A stretch of 64,000 bases of DNA from Acholoe squamosa (taxonomy: Eukaryota > Annelida > Polychaeta > Phyllodocida > Polynoidae), in contig OX439046.1 of assembly GCA_949317995.1 (NCBI GenBank), forward strand, positions 35,748,002-35,812,001, written 5' to 3'. Positions 12,521 through 23,711 of this stretch are shown one piece after another. The notes beneath the pieces are model-generated. The model searched no databases. It was not told the origin of the DNA and saw nothing but the letters and a program-made list of their open reading frames with translations. The translations under genes were made by a program, and so were the position numbers. Within the stretch, counting starts at the first letter, position 1; every line of letters starts with the position of its first letter.

Positions 12521-12700
12521 GCGGCCTGGTGGTCTAGTGGTTAGCGCATTGCGCTCAGCTTCTACAGGTAGGCGGGACGAGTCCGGGTCTGGGCGAATTT
12601 TTTTTTCCGCGTCCAAGCCAAAGCAACCTGCTGGGCGCCCAGGTGTTTGTACCGTTTGTGTACAAACACTATGGCAGGCTTCGAGTTGCGGTGGAGGGGA
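12521..12700 (+). mobile_element. tRNA-derived SINE
   Basis: The head reads GCGGCCTGGTGGTCTAGTGG, in which TGGTCTAGTGG is a good pol III A-box, continuing TTAGCGC. GGGACGAGTCC at about 12574-12584 serves as a B-box. The body after about 12600 is non-coding and starts with a T-run. The 3' boundary is uncertain. This is the most GC-rich part of the local region. Confidence 0.65.
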
Positions 12701-12843
12701 ATGATTTTTAAACTTGAATTTATTGATATTCTATTGATTATTTCATTGATTATACGTGTAATAAAGACAGTAAGGAATGGCCTATGGCCACTTGTTACGA
12801 TATCCTACGATACACTGAATTCGGTGCCCATTCAATACTCTCT

Positions 12844-12846
<3 letters not shown>

Positions 12847-12904
<58 letters not shown>
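12847..12904. repeat. (AT)n microsatellite
   Basis: Uninterrupted AT run. It abuts the isolated CAGGAG..TTAATTC terminus at 12906-12924. Confidence 0.98.
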
Positions 12905-12905
<1 letters not shown>

Positions 12906-12924
12906 TTTTTGAATTAACCTCCTG
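12906..12924 (-). repeat. Isolated terminus of the CAGGAGGTTAATTC family
   Basis: Read on the minus strand this is CAGGAGGTTAATTCAAAAA, identical over 18 bp to the left terminus of the element at 33809 and over 17 bp to that at 32235. No partner end was found nearby, so it is a truncated element whose inner side has been replaced by the (AT)n tract. Confidence 0.55.
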
Positions 12925-13751
12925 ACCAAGGCAGACAGCATGTACAGTTCACCATTACAGACCGAATTCCAATGGTTTTTAGGATACTACAGAGGAACCC
13001 AGAATGTAACATATAGGGCAATATAGTCGCTGGATGTCTTCTGGTCTTGGGTCTCCATTCTTACGTCTATGTGGACAATACCTCTCACAGAGAAGGGGGC
13101 TATTTCAAAACAGCCCAACATTACACCCTGTGCAATGTTAACTGAAGGTGTATCTTGGAATTACAAGTTCTAACAATGATTTGACTGTACCCAGCAAATT
13201 ATCCTGTAATGGTAGAGCTATGGTAGAAGGGAGTTGCAGATCTTCTACCAAGCTCCTCTGGGAAAACATAGTTGGCACACTCTATATAGAGCTGAATAGA
13301 ACTCAATGCTAGAACAAGCCATACTAACTGCATAGTGCAGCTCATTGTACTGTCACTGCATAATTCGTATCGCAATTACATGCTTGGACGAGTGTAGAGT
13401 AGCTCACTATGATTTTCCATTACATATATAACCATCTATAAGGTATAAAAAAAGAAAGTTATGTATAAGTCAACCAAGCCTCCGTCGACAGATTGTAAAA
13501 TTATAGTCCTGATGCATAGAAATCGTGAATAGATGATAGCTCATTGTTTGAGCTTACCAATGGACCTGCAGGTATAGATAGCAGTGGTTGGTATCTTTTG
13601 TGTCCACGTAGATGTCTAAACTGGGCCCAACACTAAAGTGGTAGAGGGTGTGGAATGGTGATGTCATGCCAAATTGAAATTGAGACAGTCGTAGTATGTT
13701 AAACTGACCATCAGATAGTTTCAAATAACCCTCTGCGGAATCAGAAATTAT
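12925..13751. other. Gene-free stretch
   Basis: No supported features. It ends at the start of the 84-bp tandem repeat. Confidence 0.4.
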
Positions 13752-13915
13752 ACTGCCCCAGTGAATAGCTGATAGTGAAATTCGAGGTCCTAGCACTAAA
13801 ATTACTGTCTAGGACTTTATTTAGAATCTTAGCGTACTGCCCCAGTGAATAGCTGATTGTGAAATTCGAGGTCCTAGCACTGAAATTACTGTCTAGGACT
13901 TTATTTAGAATCTTA
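13752..13915 (+). repeat. 84-bp tandem repeat, units 1-2
   Basis: Units start at 13752 and 13836 with ACTGCCCCAGTGAATAGCTG and end ..TTAGAATCTTAGCRT. Unit 2 stops after 80 bp at TTA, where the Harbinger element begins. The missing four bases (GCAT) lie directly after the right-hand TTA at 19552-19555. Confidence 0.9.
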
Positions 13916-13936
13916 TGGGGGTATTCCACCGAAACC

Positions 13937-14160
13937 GATTCTTGGCCGATAGTCCATCTCCGATGCATTTCCGATGCATCGGCGACAGAAATAGAGAATC
14001 GGAGACGATCGGACCCTTATCGGGTGTAAATCGGGTATCATCGGCCAAGAATCGGGTGCAGTGGAAGAGGTCATGAAAAAAATCGGAGACCATCGGAATC
14101 ACGTCGGGAATGCATCGGGAATGATCGCTGACGGTTTCACTTTGGACCCGATTTTTTCTG
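13937..14160. repeat. Left subterminal CCGAT/ATCGG motif cluster
   Basis: About 15 occurrences of ATCGG/CCGAT or one-base variants (TCGGGAATG, GATCGGAC, CATCGGCC, GACCATCGGAATC) lie within about 220 bp inside the left TIR. They are a likely binding array for the element's own transposase or MADF protein. Confidence 0.7.
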
Positions 14161-14314
14161 TTCAGACAGAAAAAATCGGCCATGAATCGTTTCTATTTTT
14201 TGTCGGCCCGGCAATTTTAGTTTCCGGGGAAGGCGGTAGGGGGGCGTACACGTCGCCGATCACATGGAAATCATGTGACCTGCAGTTCGGCTGTACTAGA
14301 GGAAAACATCCAAG

Positions 14315-16701
14315 ATGGCTCCACGGCGTGCAACTAAGCGCAAGATGCAAAGAAAACCCGTAAATACAACAAATGACGAGGGGAATGAGGGCCAACAGCC
14401 TGAGGATACCTCGAGGAAGGGACAGGGTACACGTTTCACGGCAAGAGGTAGGCCTAGGCTTGAAATAACAAAGGAAGATGAAGAATCTGCTCGACGTCTT
14501 CTCGACCGTACTACCGGTAGTAAATCTGGGGCAGTGGAGGAGTACAATGAAAACAATGACAATGATGAGCCCCAAGACCTCAGTTGTACACCTTCCTCCC
14601 GTTCCAGGGGAGGCTATTCTGACTCCAAAGGTCACTACTCACGGCTAGGTATGGGTGGCAGCCGCCTAACCAAGAGAAAACTCATCCCCGATTACGATGA
14701 AAACAATGAAGATGAAGAGGAAGAAGGCAGTCCTTGTCCTGCCAAGTCTCTAAAGAGCCCCCCTACCTCTGCAGGTACAGAAATCATTATTGATCACGAC
14801 GAGGATGATCCCTGGTATATGGACCCCGATTATGATTCACAGGAATTTTCTTTGGACAATGAAGAAGAAGAAGAAGACGATCCCCTCCCTACCATAAAGC
14901 CACCCAAAAAGAAAAGACCTGTAGCCCCCACAAACTTCGACATGACTAAAAGAAACCAGGAGGAGGCCAAGGTCACCAAGGTCACTCCTAAGAAGACTGT
15001 TAGGGAGGTTACTCCTAAAAAGAGCCAGGTTACTCATAAAAAGACTATAGGTCAGTTAAAGTCCAGACCAGATGCCCCTGGAAGTGGCCGACAGTACTTC
15101 AAAGACAATGCGGTGTTGGAAAGGTTGTGTGAGCTATGGGAGGCTGTTCCATACCTGTATGACAAAAATCACAAGCTGTATAAGGACCCGACAGCAAGGT
15201 GGGCCGCCCTACGAAAAATTGGCTACGACTTAGGGATACCAGGTAATTTATTCAAGATTTTCAAGAAAATATATTTTATCCTAGACCCACATATTTCAAA
15301 TCGTCCTAGACAACAGAAAAAATCCAAGATAAAAAAGGGAGAAATAATTCGGATTATTAGAAACAGCTTTGTTTCATTTCTACTTGCTCTTGTATTTAAA
15401 ACAAATCTGAATTAAAATGAAAATAAAAAAAATTCTATTTTTTTTAACCTTCTTTGTGAACACAAGGATGAATTCGCTGAGGACAGACTATCAAAAAATA
15501 GTCTCAGGCAAGGTCAAGTCGGGCTCTTCTGCAGCAGACGGGAAGCTCCCATACAAGAAAGAGTTGATTAAGTGGCTTTGCTTCTTCTTGGATCCGTATT
15601 GCAAGAAGGAAGCAAGCATAACTAACTACAGGAAGGTAAGTTCTCCCCTGCCTTTCTTGATTTTTAAGGCCAATGATGCTCGCAATGGATTGAAAATCCC
15701 AAATAAAATAATCCCCAACAAAAAATTATCCCAAATAAAATAATCCCTACAAAAAATTATCCCAAATAAAATAATCACAAACAAAATACCCAATAAAAAA
15801 TTTGATTATCTATTTGCCTGCTTCCTTGATCAATTAATCAATCAACGACAATTATAAAGTAATGCATCTTGGATAATTTTTGCTTGCTATTACCCTGATT
15901 AATATAGCAGACTTACCAGGCTACCTTCTCTGCTCATTTACTTTTCCCCCTTTCTTGTTTTTTCAAGCAAACCCAGGTAGAGGAGGAATCACCAGAACAG
16001 GAGTCTGACAACGCGGACCAGGACCAGGGCCGTAATGAGGAGGAAAACTTGGAGCCTGATGAAGGAGGGTTGGAGGAAGCTCATGTAATCCCAGATGAAT
16101 ACGAAGAAGAAGCTATTTCATCCAGGACGCGTAGTTCTCCCAACAAACAGAACATTGGTAAATCTAAGACCCCCCCCTCTTCTGGCAAGGGCAAAGGTTC
16201 AGGTAAAAGCTCTACAAAAAAGCCAACTCCTGAGGCTACCACTAAACCCCCCCCCCCAGAAGGGCTGGCAGCACAGGCAGTTCGACGGTACAGCGACCCT
16301 CCTCCTCTGACGGCCGGAGGACATACAGGACAGATTACCTGCCTGACAAAGATAAATTCTATGCTAATAATGAGGAGGTTTCCGATGAATATTTCAGGAA
16401 CAAGGAGCCTCAGCATCTCCGAGAGAAAAAAAACAAGACTGTCGCCGAGGTCCTTGAAAATCGAGAGCAATATTTTGAAAAGTGCACCAACTCTGTGGTA
16501 GAGCTGATCCAGCTTGCTGCAGCACGCCATGCTCAGCCCCCTCCACCTCCTCCTGTGGCAGAACCTGAGACGGAGGACTCCCACTGGAGTAAGATGATCT
16601 TGTTCCAGTGTCAGAGAATGAACCAGAGAGTACGAGAAAAGTTTAGGCTACACGTGCACAGCTTGGCTTTAGACGCTGTGAATGGGGATTGGGGCCCTTA
16701 A
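14315..16701 (+). CDS. Harbinger MADF-domain DNA-binding protein (three exons, frameshifted)
   Basis: This is the accessory protein of the Harbinger element. In this superfamily a Myb/SANT- or MADF-like partner helps the transposase reach the nucleus and the TIRs. Exon 1 (14315-15242) opens with AAGATGGC, a good Kozak context. Its first 260 residues are a charged, disordered, Lys/Glu/Asp-rich region. The MADF domain begins at about residue 265 (LERLCELWEAVPYLYDK). Exon 2 (about 15448-15635) continues it with NSLRTDYQKI and ends at a strong AAG|GTAAGT donor. Exon 3 (15968-16701) is acidic, then Pro-rich, and ends in a helical segment (WSKMILFQCQRMNQRVREKF) reminiscent of a BESS motif. Two defects: the acceptor that keeps MADF in register reads AA (15446-15447) instead of AG, and the 11-C run at 16247-16257 is one base short of joining the two halves of exon 3. 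AATAAA lies at 17169. Confidence 0.82.
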
Positions 16702-17335
16702 AGACATAAAAAAACTGTTTTGCTCGCGACGAATTATCCCACATTTGTAGTTAAAAGTTATATATCCCAGACATTTTTTATCTAGGATCCGAGCGATGAT
16801 CTCAACCAATATTTTACTTAAGTGCACTTGACTCAAAAGACTTGATATTTCCTTTTGCTATATGTTCTGTTTTTATGCGCAATTTTTCATTTACCATATC
16901 TCATCAGGATATAAAGAACTATATAAGCAAGGACTGACGACAAGGCTTACATAACCTGCTTTGTACTTTCTTGTAGAAGGTGATTATCTCATGGAAAAGG
17001 AAAATATTTTTTTTTATTTCAAGGAGAAGTAAAAAGCCTTCTGGTTATCATGGAAACAGACTTGACGACTTTATTTCTAGTTTACTACATGGTTTTTATA
17101 TCAAGTTAAAAGTTGCTTCGTCTGGAAGAGATCATAAAAGTTAAAAGTTTGTCCACTGTGGTGTGTTCAATAAAAACAGGTTTCTACTTTTATAATTAAT
17201 TCTTCCCTTCAATGACTTTGATAACATTTATATTCTCCATAACAGAAAACAATACATGGCGCTCATAAACCCAAAAGTCCTCATCACAGATTTGTTTGTC
17301 CCCAATAAAATTATCTTTGACTTTTTTTGCACAGA

Positions 17336-19274
17336 TTAGTCATCCTCCTCTTCCTCAACTTCTGCTACAGCCTCCATCCGCCTTTTGCGCATGTACTTGT
17401 CTTGCCATGGTACCTTACCGTGCCTGGAGTTGAACCAGCGGCACAGGCTTTCCCGCATGGCTTTCGCACTCTGAGGCATGTTCCTCCCATGGTGAGACCT
17501 GTCAAGTCCATCCAGGCCATGATCTTCATCCCGCCACTGTCCAGGATGGACCTCGAGCTCTGGCCCTTCATAGTCGACGGATCCTGCTGGGATGTACTCT
17601 GATGGTGCTCGAGTGCGAAGGAAGTTGTGCAGGGAAACTGCTGCCATGGTTACCATTTTAATTCCCTTCGGTTCCATGTCCTGTGTACGCAGGAAGAGGC
17701 GGAATCTGGTAGCAAAAATTCCGAAAGCATTCTCAGACATGAGACGGCCCCGAGATACTCTGTAGTTGTACACTATCTGCTCATCTCCCTGGTCTTTTAC
17801 CGCATACGGCTTCATGAGATTGGTTGCTAGTGAAAACGCATCATCCCCTACCATGAAGTAAGGTAGCAAGTCCCGCATGCCATTTATCTTAGACGCTGGT
17901 GGTATGTTCAGAGGGTTCGCTGGGTCATTAAGGTCAGCGTAGAGGGGCCCTTCCTTCCATATGCGGGAATCACCTGCCTTGCCTTCTGACCCTATGTCTA
18001 CATATATGAACCGGTAGTAGGCGTCTACGACAGCCATTAACACTACACTAAAATACTTCTTGTAATTGTAGAAGGTGGTTCCACTCTTCCGGGGTTGGCG
18101 AATACGAATGTGCTTCCCGTCCACTGCCCCGATCATGTGAGGGACTTGCCACTCCTTCCAAAATCCATCTGCGATTTCCTTCCATTCCGCTTCTGTTTGT
18201 GGGACCTGGAGGGAGGAAAGGGAAGCTTATAGAAGATGTAAATTATTTAATATATATTTTTCTTGTATATATCCCAGATTTTTTTGTAGCAGACAAGACC
18301 TTCGGCTAGGTGAATTCCAAGATTTTATAATTGAAACACTTGATACCCCATAGAAAAGAAAACAAAGAAACAAACCTTCAAGAAATCTTTAAGAACGGCA
18401 GTCAGGGCAATGCAGGTGTCTCTTATTATAGGGTAGACTGTTGACCCCCCCCACTAAATGACCGTGGTGTAGAGTTTGACTGCTGTCTCCTACAAAATAA
18501 AAAGGAAATTAAGTCAGGTGTCTCAGATAGTTGAAATCCCAATAAAAAAGACGCTTTATTAAAATACACATTTCATCATTGATATTCTACCTTTGTAACT
18601 TCACGGGATACTTTTTATATTTCATACATTTTATAGAAAATAAAACAAAAGCTCACCTAAAGCCAAATACCGTAGGGTTATGTCTAGGCGTTCCTCTGGC
18701 TTTATAGACTCTCTGAAGTTTGTGTCACGCCTGTATATCAGGGGGTAGACCTTGCTCAGGAGCTCTTTGTATTCTCCAGGGCCCATCCTCAGAGTGTGGC
18801 GAAACTCATTCACCTCGTCCATCTGAAATTATTTTATAATATTTTTATCTCTGATAAATTTTATCCTGGACAAATAAGGACTCACATCTGTTTTTTTTAT
18901 GACCACGAGCTGCTCTTCTCCTCTTGATCTCTTTAAAATAAGTGAAAACACCACCACCCCATTGAGCTCTACTCCTGTCAGGGGAACATGAAGCCACAGA
19001 CTGGTACCCCTTGACTCCTACCCCCCCAAGTAAACAAAGAAGACAGAGTACTACTTACTTCCAGTAGGTCCCTGTGCAGTTTAGTGAAGGTATTTCGCTG
19101 CAGATTGTCTGTCCGGTCCTTCAAGTATGGAGCCACGTGGTACTTGTGCTTCCTCTTCTTGCCCTGAAGTATGTCAGCATCTTCCTCATCCAGTTTCATG
19201 AGCATTAAAGTGGTGTGAGCGACCACGAGCACATCTGTGGGCTCCATCTTGGATTTGCTCAGTATGTAGGTCAT
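17336..19274 (-). CDS. PIF/Harbinger DDE transposase (five exons, one frameshift)
   Basis: This enzyme is a HARBI1-like nuclease that cuts and joins the element ends. Inferred exons on the minus strand: 19274-19059, 18930-18886 (45 bp), 18822-18657, 18489-18376 and 18205-17336, joined in phase by GT-AG introns, giving about 470 aa. The N-terminal half contains FRHTLRMGPGEYKELL and TLRYLALG-DSSQ, the usual helical region before the catalytic core. The last exon has GAVDGKH, MAVVDAYYRF, EGKAGDSRIW, MVGDDAF and SRGRLMSENAFG, which supply the conserved acidic residues, and ends in an acidic tail. The 18445-18452 homopolymer (8 C on +) is one base too long to join TLRYLALG..HHGHL to STVYPII, so the copy is frameshifted there. 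The start could instead be the second Met at 19247. The small exon 2 is the least certain. Confidence 0.88.
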
Positions 19275-19289
19275 ATGGTTGATATTAGG

Positions 19290-19530
19290 TCATCGCCGAT
19301 GAAGAGGCCTCTGGTGGAAGAGGGTGGAACCATCCGCGATGACTGTCGGCGATGACAATCCGACAATTTTGTCCTCGGTGGAAGAGTGAATTTTTTGGTG
19401 ATTTTGAGACCCGATTTCACTGTCCCCGATAAAATTTGACTATCGGGCCGACAAAATTGTCGGCCCGACAGGCGCCCGACGACCGTCGCCGATAGCAAAA
19501 ACCCACTATCGGGCCGACAATTCTGCCGGT
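19290..19530. repeat. Right subterminal motif cluster and palindrome
   Basis: It mirrors the left end. Repeated CGATGA, CCGAT and TATCGGGCCGACAA words occur, plus GGTGGAAGAG twice. Positions 19443-19468 form a perfect palindrome (12-bp arms TCGGGCCGACAA with a 2-bp spacer). TATCGGGCCGACAA recurs at 19508-19521. These are probable transposase-binding sites. Confidence 0.7.
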
Positions 19531-19551
19531 TTTGGTGGAATACCCCCATTA

Positions 19552-19723
19552 GCATACTGCCCCAGTGAATAGCTGATAGTGAAATTCGAGGTCCTAGCAC
19601 TGAGATTACTGTCTAGGACTTTATTTAGAATCTTAGCATACTGCCCCAGTGAATAGCTGATTGTGAAAATCGGGGTGCTAGCATTAAAATTAAGGTCTAC
19701 GACTTTGTTTAACATCTTAGCCA
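19552..19723 (+). repeat. 84-bp tandem repeat, remainder of unit 2 and units 3-4
   Basis: Units begin at 19556 and 19640. Unit 4 is the most diverged (GGGGTGCTAGCATT for GAGGTCCTAGCACT). With 13752-13915 this makes four units split by the Harbinger insertion. Confidence 0.88.
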
Positions 19724-20031
19724 AAATCAGGATATTTTGTTTTCTGAATAAAGTTGATCTAATTGTTACTTTGGCAACAGACTTTCACACTGATGAAGCT
19801 CTGCAGTATGATATCTAACAGGTTTGATTTGTACACGGCAAACTCCTGTGAGTTATGGTGAGCTGAGATTCACAGTGCAGCAGGGAACAAGATTAGCATT
19901 GTTGCAGTTGATGCAAATCATCACTGAAATCTCATATTTATCACCTTAAAATGTCAACGACCTATACAATAGACATTGCTTGTACTACCCTTTATGAGAA
20001 TGTACCAGGAGATCGGGTTTAATATATACAT

Positions 20032-20988
20032 ACACTGAGAAAATTCTTCCTGACAAAGTGACATGTATACCCATGTCAACTTGATTTGACACAGAGAGCA
20101 CAGGTCATTGGGACATGTGCACATATGTCACCATGACAACTGTAGCACACAGTAATCCTCATATGATTTGACATGCCTTAAAATGCCATGTCATCTGTGA
20201 GTTGACCAGGGTCACGGCCATGTCGAAGGCACTTGACATGTGATGGTTTGACATACATAATTGTTCTAGGATATTCCACTAGATGGAGCAAACAACCATT
20301 TTGGTACCAGGACTAATCACTACCAAGAAGTACTACCAACACTTGAGACATTTGATGTATCTGTGTCATTTTGTTTTCATGAAGAATAGATCACTAAGGT
20401 CTGTAAATACTATCAATAAATGGTAGTGAATTCTATTTCGTTGTTAAATCTGCATTTGTTATTGAATATCAAAATAGACACCCACCATCCTGAATACTCC
20501 AACTGGAGTGGTTAGACACCTTATGTGTGGGTCAGTGAAAATACCAAAGGACTGTATTCTAACCCACAATCTATAATCTCAGTATCTACAGTACAGGGAG
20601 ACATATGGCATTGCCATGCACCTCCATGCCCTTGTCTTATGGACTGCATAGAGGTCCTCAGTCAAGTAGGAGTTCTGTAGATAGGAAAAAGTGCCTTAGT
20701 GTTGCAGGCCTGTGGGACTATGATATCCCCTGCCTTCTATTATAGGCCTCCCTTGATTGAACCATTGGTACATAGTTATTGACTGCTCTTGACCCTTACA
20801 TAATTGTCTCACAGTATTACCTAGCACTCAGGTGAATGGATCAGAAATATGTGACGTGTCTTTATTACGCATGTCAAATGGAGTTGACAAACCAAATATG
20901 AGAGGGTCAACCTCATTTGACATGCCTTCATACATGTCATCTGGGAGACAAATTGTGACCTGTGCAGTATGTGTCAAAGCGATCAGTG
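20032..20988. repeat. TGACATG-rich region, possible CACTG-ended element
   Basis: Words related to TGACATG/CATGTCA cluster at 20055-20265 and again at 20850-20945, with few between. CACTGAGAAAATTC starts at about 20032 and GATCAGTG ends at 20988. These could be the termini, but the flanks (TA versus TT) do not give a clean duplication. It resembles the architecture of the elements at 8071, 27753 and 30850. Confidence 0.35.
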
Positions 20989-22843
20989 TTCTTTCCTCTG
21001 TGTAGTGGAGCCTTAGTGAGATTCAGGATAGGCTATGTAATCGAGCATCTCAACTTTCCCCTCTCTAGATTTCACTGCTTCATAAATAATACCCTACTGC
21101 ATGGGAAGGCTAGACAGACATCTGATTATGAAGCTTGCACAAAAAGAAAGAAGAGTTTGATTCTGTGGTTTATTGTTATAAACAGTATGGCGGCCAGGTT
21201 AGGCTAGCAACAGGAATGGCGTTTTAGTAGGGGTTTATGGAGATGTGGATGCCAATCTCTCTGTGCAGCTGTATGCGTTATTGATGGTGGAATTGTGAGG
21301 TTGTTTCAAAACTGGCTGTACAAGATATATAGGTGTTGTCTAGTACATAGACATAGTATCAGCATAACCATGTCCATCATTCTTTAGATGTTTAAATTAC
21401 GTCATCTTACAAAAGGTCACATCACCATTTTACAGTGACACAAAGTGCAATCATGTTATGGAATTCCTGTGGCAACAATTTGGATTGTGAGCTATGTATT
21501 TTATAAAAGGTACTCCCTATTGCTCCATCCACAGAATAAATAGCACCACAGCTCATTATACGATAGTCTTATAGTGAAGGCCACGGAAACTGGTGGAATT
21601 TGTGAACTGATTGACCAAGATGAGACGAAACATGGGGTTGATCGCATCATCACGAAGGGATCATAAGATCCCGTGTTTGAGCACTGAGGTTTGTAAAGGA
21701 GCACCATGATCTTGCCTTACATAGGCAGGAGGCAGTGACCAAAAGGGGTATACTGAAAAAGGCGACCTCATCTGACCCTGGTGAGCACTGTGTATTTATC
21801 ATGTGGTCGGTATAGCCCCATGCATGGTACTGATATTCTCTTGGGCACACCTCCGAAAAGCTATAGGTTCCATTACCTAGGAGTCTCACAGTCGGTGACA
21901 CTGAGTTATCTTCAAAACATCTGCTGGAATAAAATGATAGATCATTTTATAGACAAAATATAAACGTATAGATGCTTAGAAATCAGTTCAATTAATCCAA
22001 GAACTTTCTATTGTCTTCCAAATTATTCTGTATTTCGAATGGCGGATCATCACATAACTTTTCATCCATCCATGAGGTATGCATTGGTGTGTCTCATTAT
22101 TTTCAGGTAGAGTCCTTTGGGCCTTTTATACCATTTCCTGGTGCATGTAATACACAGGAGAGTCACATGGGACCCAGTGTCTAGGTTAGATATGGGTGCA
22201 TTCCATTTATCCCCTATACAAACATCGCAAGGAAGTCTACAATTGATCTCGATATTTCGTTTGTAGGTCTTTTTGTCCTTTGTAGGATTTTGTCCTTTGT
22301 GACCTTTAGTTGCCTTAGATGACTAAGCGTCCAGTCTGCAGGACATCAGAATGAGCAGGTCTGAATGGTGGTGGGTTTATAATCGACCTACACATTGACA
22401 GCACAGGGACAGCTTGGGTCATTCCTAGCATCATTTTTTGTTCTTGATGCAGGCAGTCGTTTACCTTGGCTCCCTGCTACGGTGAACTAGGCCAAAAACC
22501 TACTAAAATGGATTATTGAGATGTCTATTGGAAAGTCCTGTGAATAGCATGACTGCAAACGTAAGCTTTATAGGTCCATCGCACTATGCACAAAAAAAGT
22601 AAATTGGCTTGTCCCCTTTTGGTAATATAAAATTGGAACGAGCAGTTTGTCTCGTGATTAACTTCATTAGATGTGCTGGAGTGACAATGGCGGTATGGAA
22701 CTGTATCTGCGCCATGGCTTATACACAGAGGTGATGCAAAATGAAAATGGAGTATAGGTCTATGTAGAATATGAGAATGGCTCTTCTATGCCCAGACAGC
22801 ATCTGTTAGTGCCTCTCTATTTGTCTTCTGTGCCCATGCACCA
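20989..22843. other. Gene-free stretch
   Basis: Short open frames on both strands (for example 21650-21901 -, 21781-21963 +) lack domain similarity or splice context. Nothing else was recognised. Confidence 0.4.
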
Positions 22844-23128
22844 TTGGTGGATGGCGTGATGACAGGTCTATATCAACCACCAGGACATAGGCTAGAAGTG
22901 GAACAGAAGGATCGGGAAGTATGTGACAACTATGGCCTTGATGATGAGTTGCCGGAAACCATATATCTGGGGGTTCACTTCTATCATCTTCCTGCCCTCT
23001 CAGAAGGCAGTGTCGTTAAGCATCAAGAATTGCTACAATACTTGGCATATGCCATAATGATACACATTATCATGATGCACACCTATACTCTCTCATCTAG
23101 TCGATACTATTCCTGTTTCAATAAATAA
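22844..23128 (+). CDS. Candidate exon or ORF, unrecognised
   Basis: A 94-codon open frame from ATG to stop. The first two-thirds has ordinary soluble-protein composition (YQPPGHRLEVEQKDREVCDN, then DDELPETIYLGVHF). The last third is hydrophobic and low complexity and looks untranslated. A pyrimidine-rich stretch ending in CAG lies at about 22982-23004 inside the frame, so an exon could begin there instead. There is no known domain. It ends less than 20 bp before the TIR element at 23147. Confidence 0.22.
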   Translation: MVDGVMTGLYQPPGHRLEVEQKDREVCDNYGLDDELPETIYLGVHFYHLPALSEGSVVKHQELLQYLAYAIMIHIIMMHTYTLSSSRYYSCFNK

Positions 23129-23146
23129 CTTTATAATAATAGGTCA

Positions 23147-23711
23147 GGCTCCACTACGCGATTTTTGCAGAGAATCGCAGCAATTCTCAGAAAATGGGAG
23201 ACAAACATGGGTTAAACAGTAGTATTTGTTACCATTACAAGGTAGAATGTGTATGTTGAGGGAGCTATTTGTTTATCTGGGGATGTGATTGTGTGCGCTC
23301 TCAAGCATGCTTGTGTTGTCAAAAAGATGTTTTTGTTTACTAAATCAAGCTGATGTTATGTAAACATTGCAGATTTTCACATTGGGGAGTCTCTGCAACT
23401 CAATATCAGACAGGTTTGATTTTTACAGTACAAGACCCTGTGATCTGTGTGACTGCTGTGTTGTTATTTATATTTTGTTGTGTTGTTGTTTATATATTGA
23501 ACTCCCACCCAATCACAGAGTCTATGCAGGTGCAGGTTAGTTTGTAAATATGACACACAAGGAGAGAGATCACCCATGAAATAACCCCTGAAATCTCATG
23601 TTTACGTTTTTGATCTCATGTTTACAATATAGGAATGTTAACACCCTATAGCTTAGGCACTATAAGGATAGCAGTTAGTGAGAATGTGCCGAAAAATCGC
23701 GTAGTGGAGCC
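23147..23711. mobile_element. Non-autonomous TIR element (GGCTCCACTACGCG ends)
   Basis: Both ends read GGCTCCACTACGCGATTTTT inward, about 20 bp identical. The interior is non-coding. Part of it (about 23390-23600, ACAGGTTTGATTT and CTGAAATCTCAT) is related to sequence at about 19820-19940, so the same interior may exist there without its ends. Target duplication not resolved. Confidence 0.72.

Larger units (their letters stand above)
13916..19548. mobile_element. Complete PIF/Harbinger DNA transposon
   Basis: A 5633-bp element. The left end is TGGGGGTATTCCACCGAAAC and the right end, reverse complemented, TGGGGGTATTCCACCAAAAC. This TIR of about 22 bp has one mismatch. The element is flanked by TTA on both sides (13913-13915, 19549-19551), the 3-bp TWA-type duplication expected of PIF/Harbinger. 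It carries the two genes standard for the superfamily, in convergent orientation: a DNA-binding MADF-type protein (+) and a DDE transposase (-). Removing the element and one TTA restores an uninterrupted 84-bp repeat unit, which confirms both boundaries. Each gene has a one-base homopolymer disruption, so this copy is probably not autonomous unless those are assembly errors. Confidence 0.95.

Noticed and set aside
13554-13968. Minus-strand frames at the left edge of the Harbinger element
   Set aside because: They are read through 84-bp tandem repeats and repeat the same peptide.
14162-14635. Minus-strand 157-codon frame antisense to the MADF gene
   Set aside because: It is a shadow of the well-supported plus-strand gene, with no domain.
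16081-16584. Minus-strand 167-codon frame over exon 3 of the MADF gene
   Set aside because: Its Gly/Val/Leu-rich sequence is the antisense of Pro/acidic codons; the plus strand has the splice and motif support.
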